In this document: positions 63,441 through 64,000 of the stretch, in pieces
How positions within the stretch are numbered: position 1 is the stretch's first letter
Layout of the letters: each line of letters starts with the position of its first letter
Origin: Sphingomonas sp. Leaf10
GTDB taxonomy: Bacteria > Pseudomonadota > Alphaproteobacteria > Sphingomonadales > Sphingomonadaceae
Direction: 5' to 3'
Length of the DNA: 64,000 nucleotides
Assembly (NCBI RefSeq): GCF_001421245.1
Contig: NZ_LMKE01000023.1
Coordinates: forward strand, 34,482-98,481
The notes under the pieces: generated by a model
Databases searched by the model: none
What the model saw: the letters and a program-made list of their open reading frames with translations, nothing else
Told to the model about the DNA's origin: nothing
Translations under genes and position numbers: made by a program

Positions 63441-63760
63441 CGCCTGTGGCGCTCGAGCTCCGCCATCGTGAAATATGCCGACGCCTTCCTGAGGATCTCG
63501 TTGGCCCGGCGAAGCTCCTTCACTTCCCGTTCGAGCATCTTGAGCCGGGCGCGGTTATCGTCGGCCATCGCTGCTGGTCCTGCACGCTGGCCAGCCTCGT
63601 CACGGCACCAGCGCCGCAGCGTCTCTGCCGTGCAGCCGATCTTGCTCGCGATCGACACCAGCGCATCCCATTCCGAACGGTGATCCGCTCCGTGTTCGCT
63701 CACCATCCGGACTGCACGCTCGCGGACCTCAGGCTAAAACTTGTTCGTCGTCTTGCTCAT
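63437..63760 (-). pseudogene. IS3 orfA with early nonsense codon
   Basis: From ATG 63760 the frame reads MSKTTNKF and then TAG at 63736-63734, where related proteins have Ser ([12 protein letters not shown]). The rest is open: [20 protein letters not shown], then [14 protein letters not shown] and a leucine zipper [21 protein letters not shown] start after the stop may still give a partial protein. Confidence 0.8.
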
Positions 63761-63955
63761 TTCCGGTGCTCCTACTCACAAGTCGGAGCCTCCGGAAAAC
63801 CCGGGACGCTTAAAATGCACCCTGAGACGTTGTCGAGCGATCGGCGTGGTCAGGCTTCGATCGAACCATTATTGGCGGACCCGTACCCATTGCCCGTTTT
63901 ACGTCTTAACAATCGTGCGCCGTCCGGCAGGTACTCCTGACGTGACCCCGGTCTT

Positions 63956-64000
63956 TCATCCAGCGGCAACCAGAGACCGACCGTGGTTTTCGCGCATAAG
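63956..64000 (-). pseudogene. IS3 family transposase C-terminus (cut by window end)
   Basis: On the minus strand LMRENHGRSLVAAG and a TGA at 63956 match the tail of the IS3 OrfB at 55985-56735 ([13 protein letters not shown]). Only 14 codons are inside the window, so whether the copy is intact cannot be judged. Confidence 0.6.

Larger units (their letters stand above)
62494..63813 (-). mobile_element. IS3 family insertion sequence, complete ends but inactive
   Basis: The left end TGAAGCGTCCCGGGTTT (62494) and, on the other strand, the right end TTAAGCGTCCCGGGTTT (ending 63813) are inverted repeats. The element is about 1,320 bases with orfA and orfB in the usual overlapping order (ATGA at 63440). 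Both genes carry defects, so it cannot transpose on its own. No clear target duplication is seen. Confidence 0.85.

Overview
The window looks like chromosome from a GC-rich alphaproteobacterium of the Sphingomonadaceae, probably Sphingomonas-like. This is inferred from gene content: four large TonB-dependent receptors (TBDRs) tied to sugar loci, a gene-transfer-agent type holin next to hslVU, a MucR-type regulator fragment, a small DUF6771-like gene, and very tight TGATG/ATGA/GTGA gene overlaps. There is no rRNA or CRISPR. One tRNA (Thr, anticodon GGT) was found.

Layout. 0-5.4 kb: glycosyltransferases around a fused sucrose-phosphate synthase/phosphatase. 5.5-8.5 kb: endolysin plus holin, then the hslV-hslU protease, with palindromic repeat elements on either side of hslVU. 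8.6-12.95 kb: minus-strand housekeeping genes (glyoxalases I and II, a TPR protein, an alpha/beta hydrolase, a secreted GH5). 13-16.35 kb: a scar zone after tRNA-Thr, with a serine-protease tail and a tannase tail joined head to head, one intact oxidoreductase, and two IS3 tails. 16.4-29.5 kb: a fructan/sucrose regulon of one seven-gene minus-strand operon (TBDR, ROK fructokinase, ABC binding protein, two permeases, ATPase, cytoplasmic GH32), a divergent LacI regulator, and a secreted LamG-GH32. A 14-bp palindrome occurs upstream of both transcription units. 29.6-31.5 kb: degraded IS66 and IS481 DNA. 31.6-41.4 kb: a second sugar-acid locus with a TBDR, an ACS-type MFS transporter, an unrecognised 612-aa exported protein, a type-B carboxylesterase, a LysR regulator and a KdgD-type dehydratase. 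41.5-54.8 kb: a xyloglucan locus with GH74, GH31 (PA14 insert), GH35, TBDR and, divergently, a flavin-dependent halogenase overlapping a GH29 fucosidase. 54.8-64 kb: an IS-rich decay zone with fragments of MucR, RmuC, IS3 and IS5 around one intact orphan TBDR.

How it works together (inference). The three loci follow the usual scheme of outer-membrane TBDR uptake, exported glycosidases or esterases, inner-membrane transport and cytoplasmic catabolism, for fructans/sucrose, a uronate or aldarate material, and (fucosylated) xyloglucan. All three substrates are typical of plant material. The same window also encodes a sucrose-making fusion enzyme. The least explained parts are the 612-aa exported protein in the sugar-acid locus and the halogenase locked to the fucosidase.
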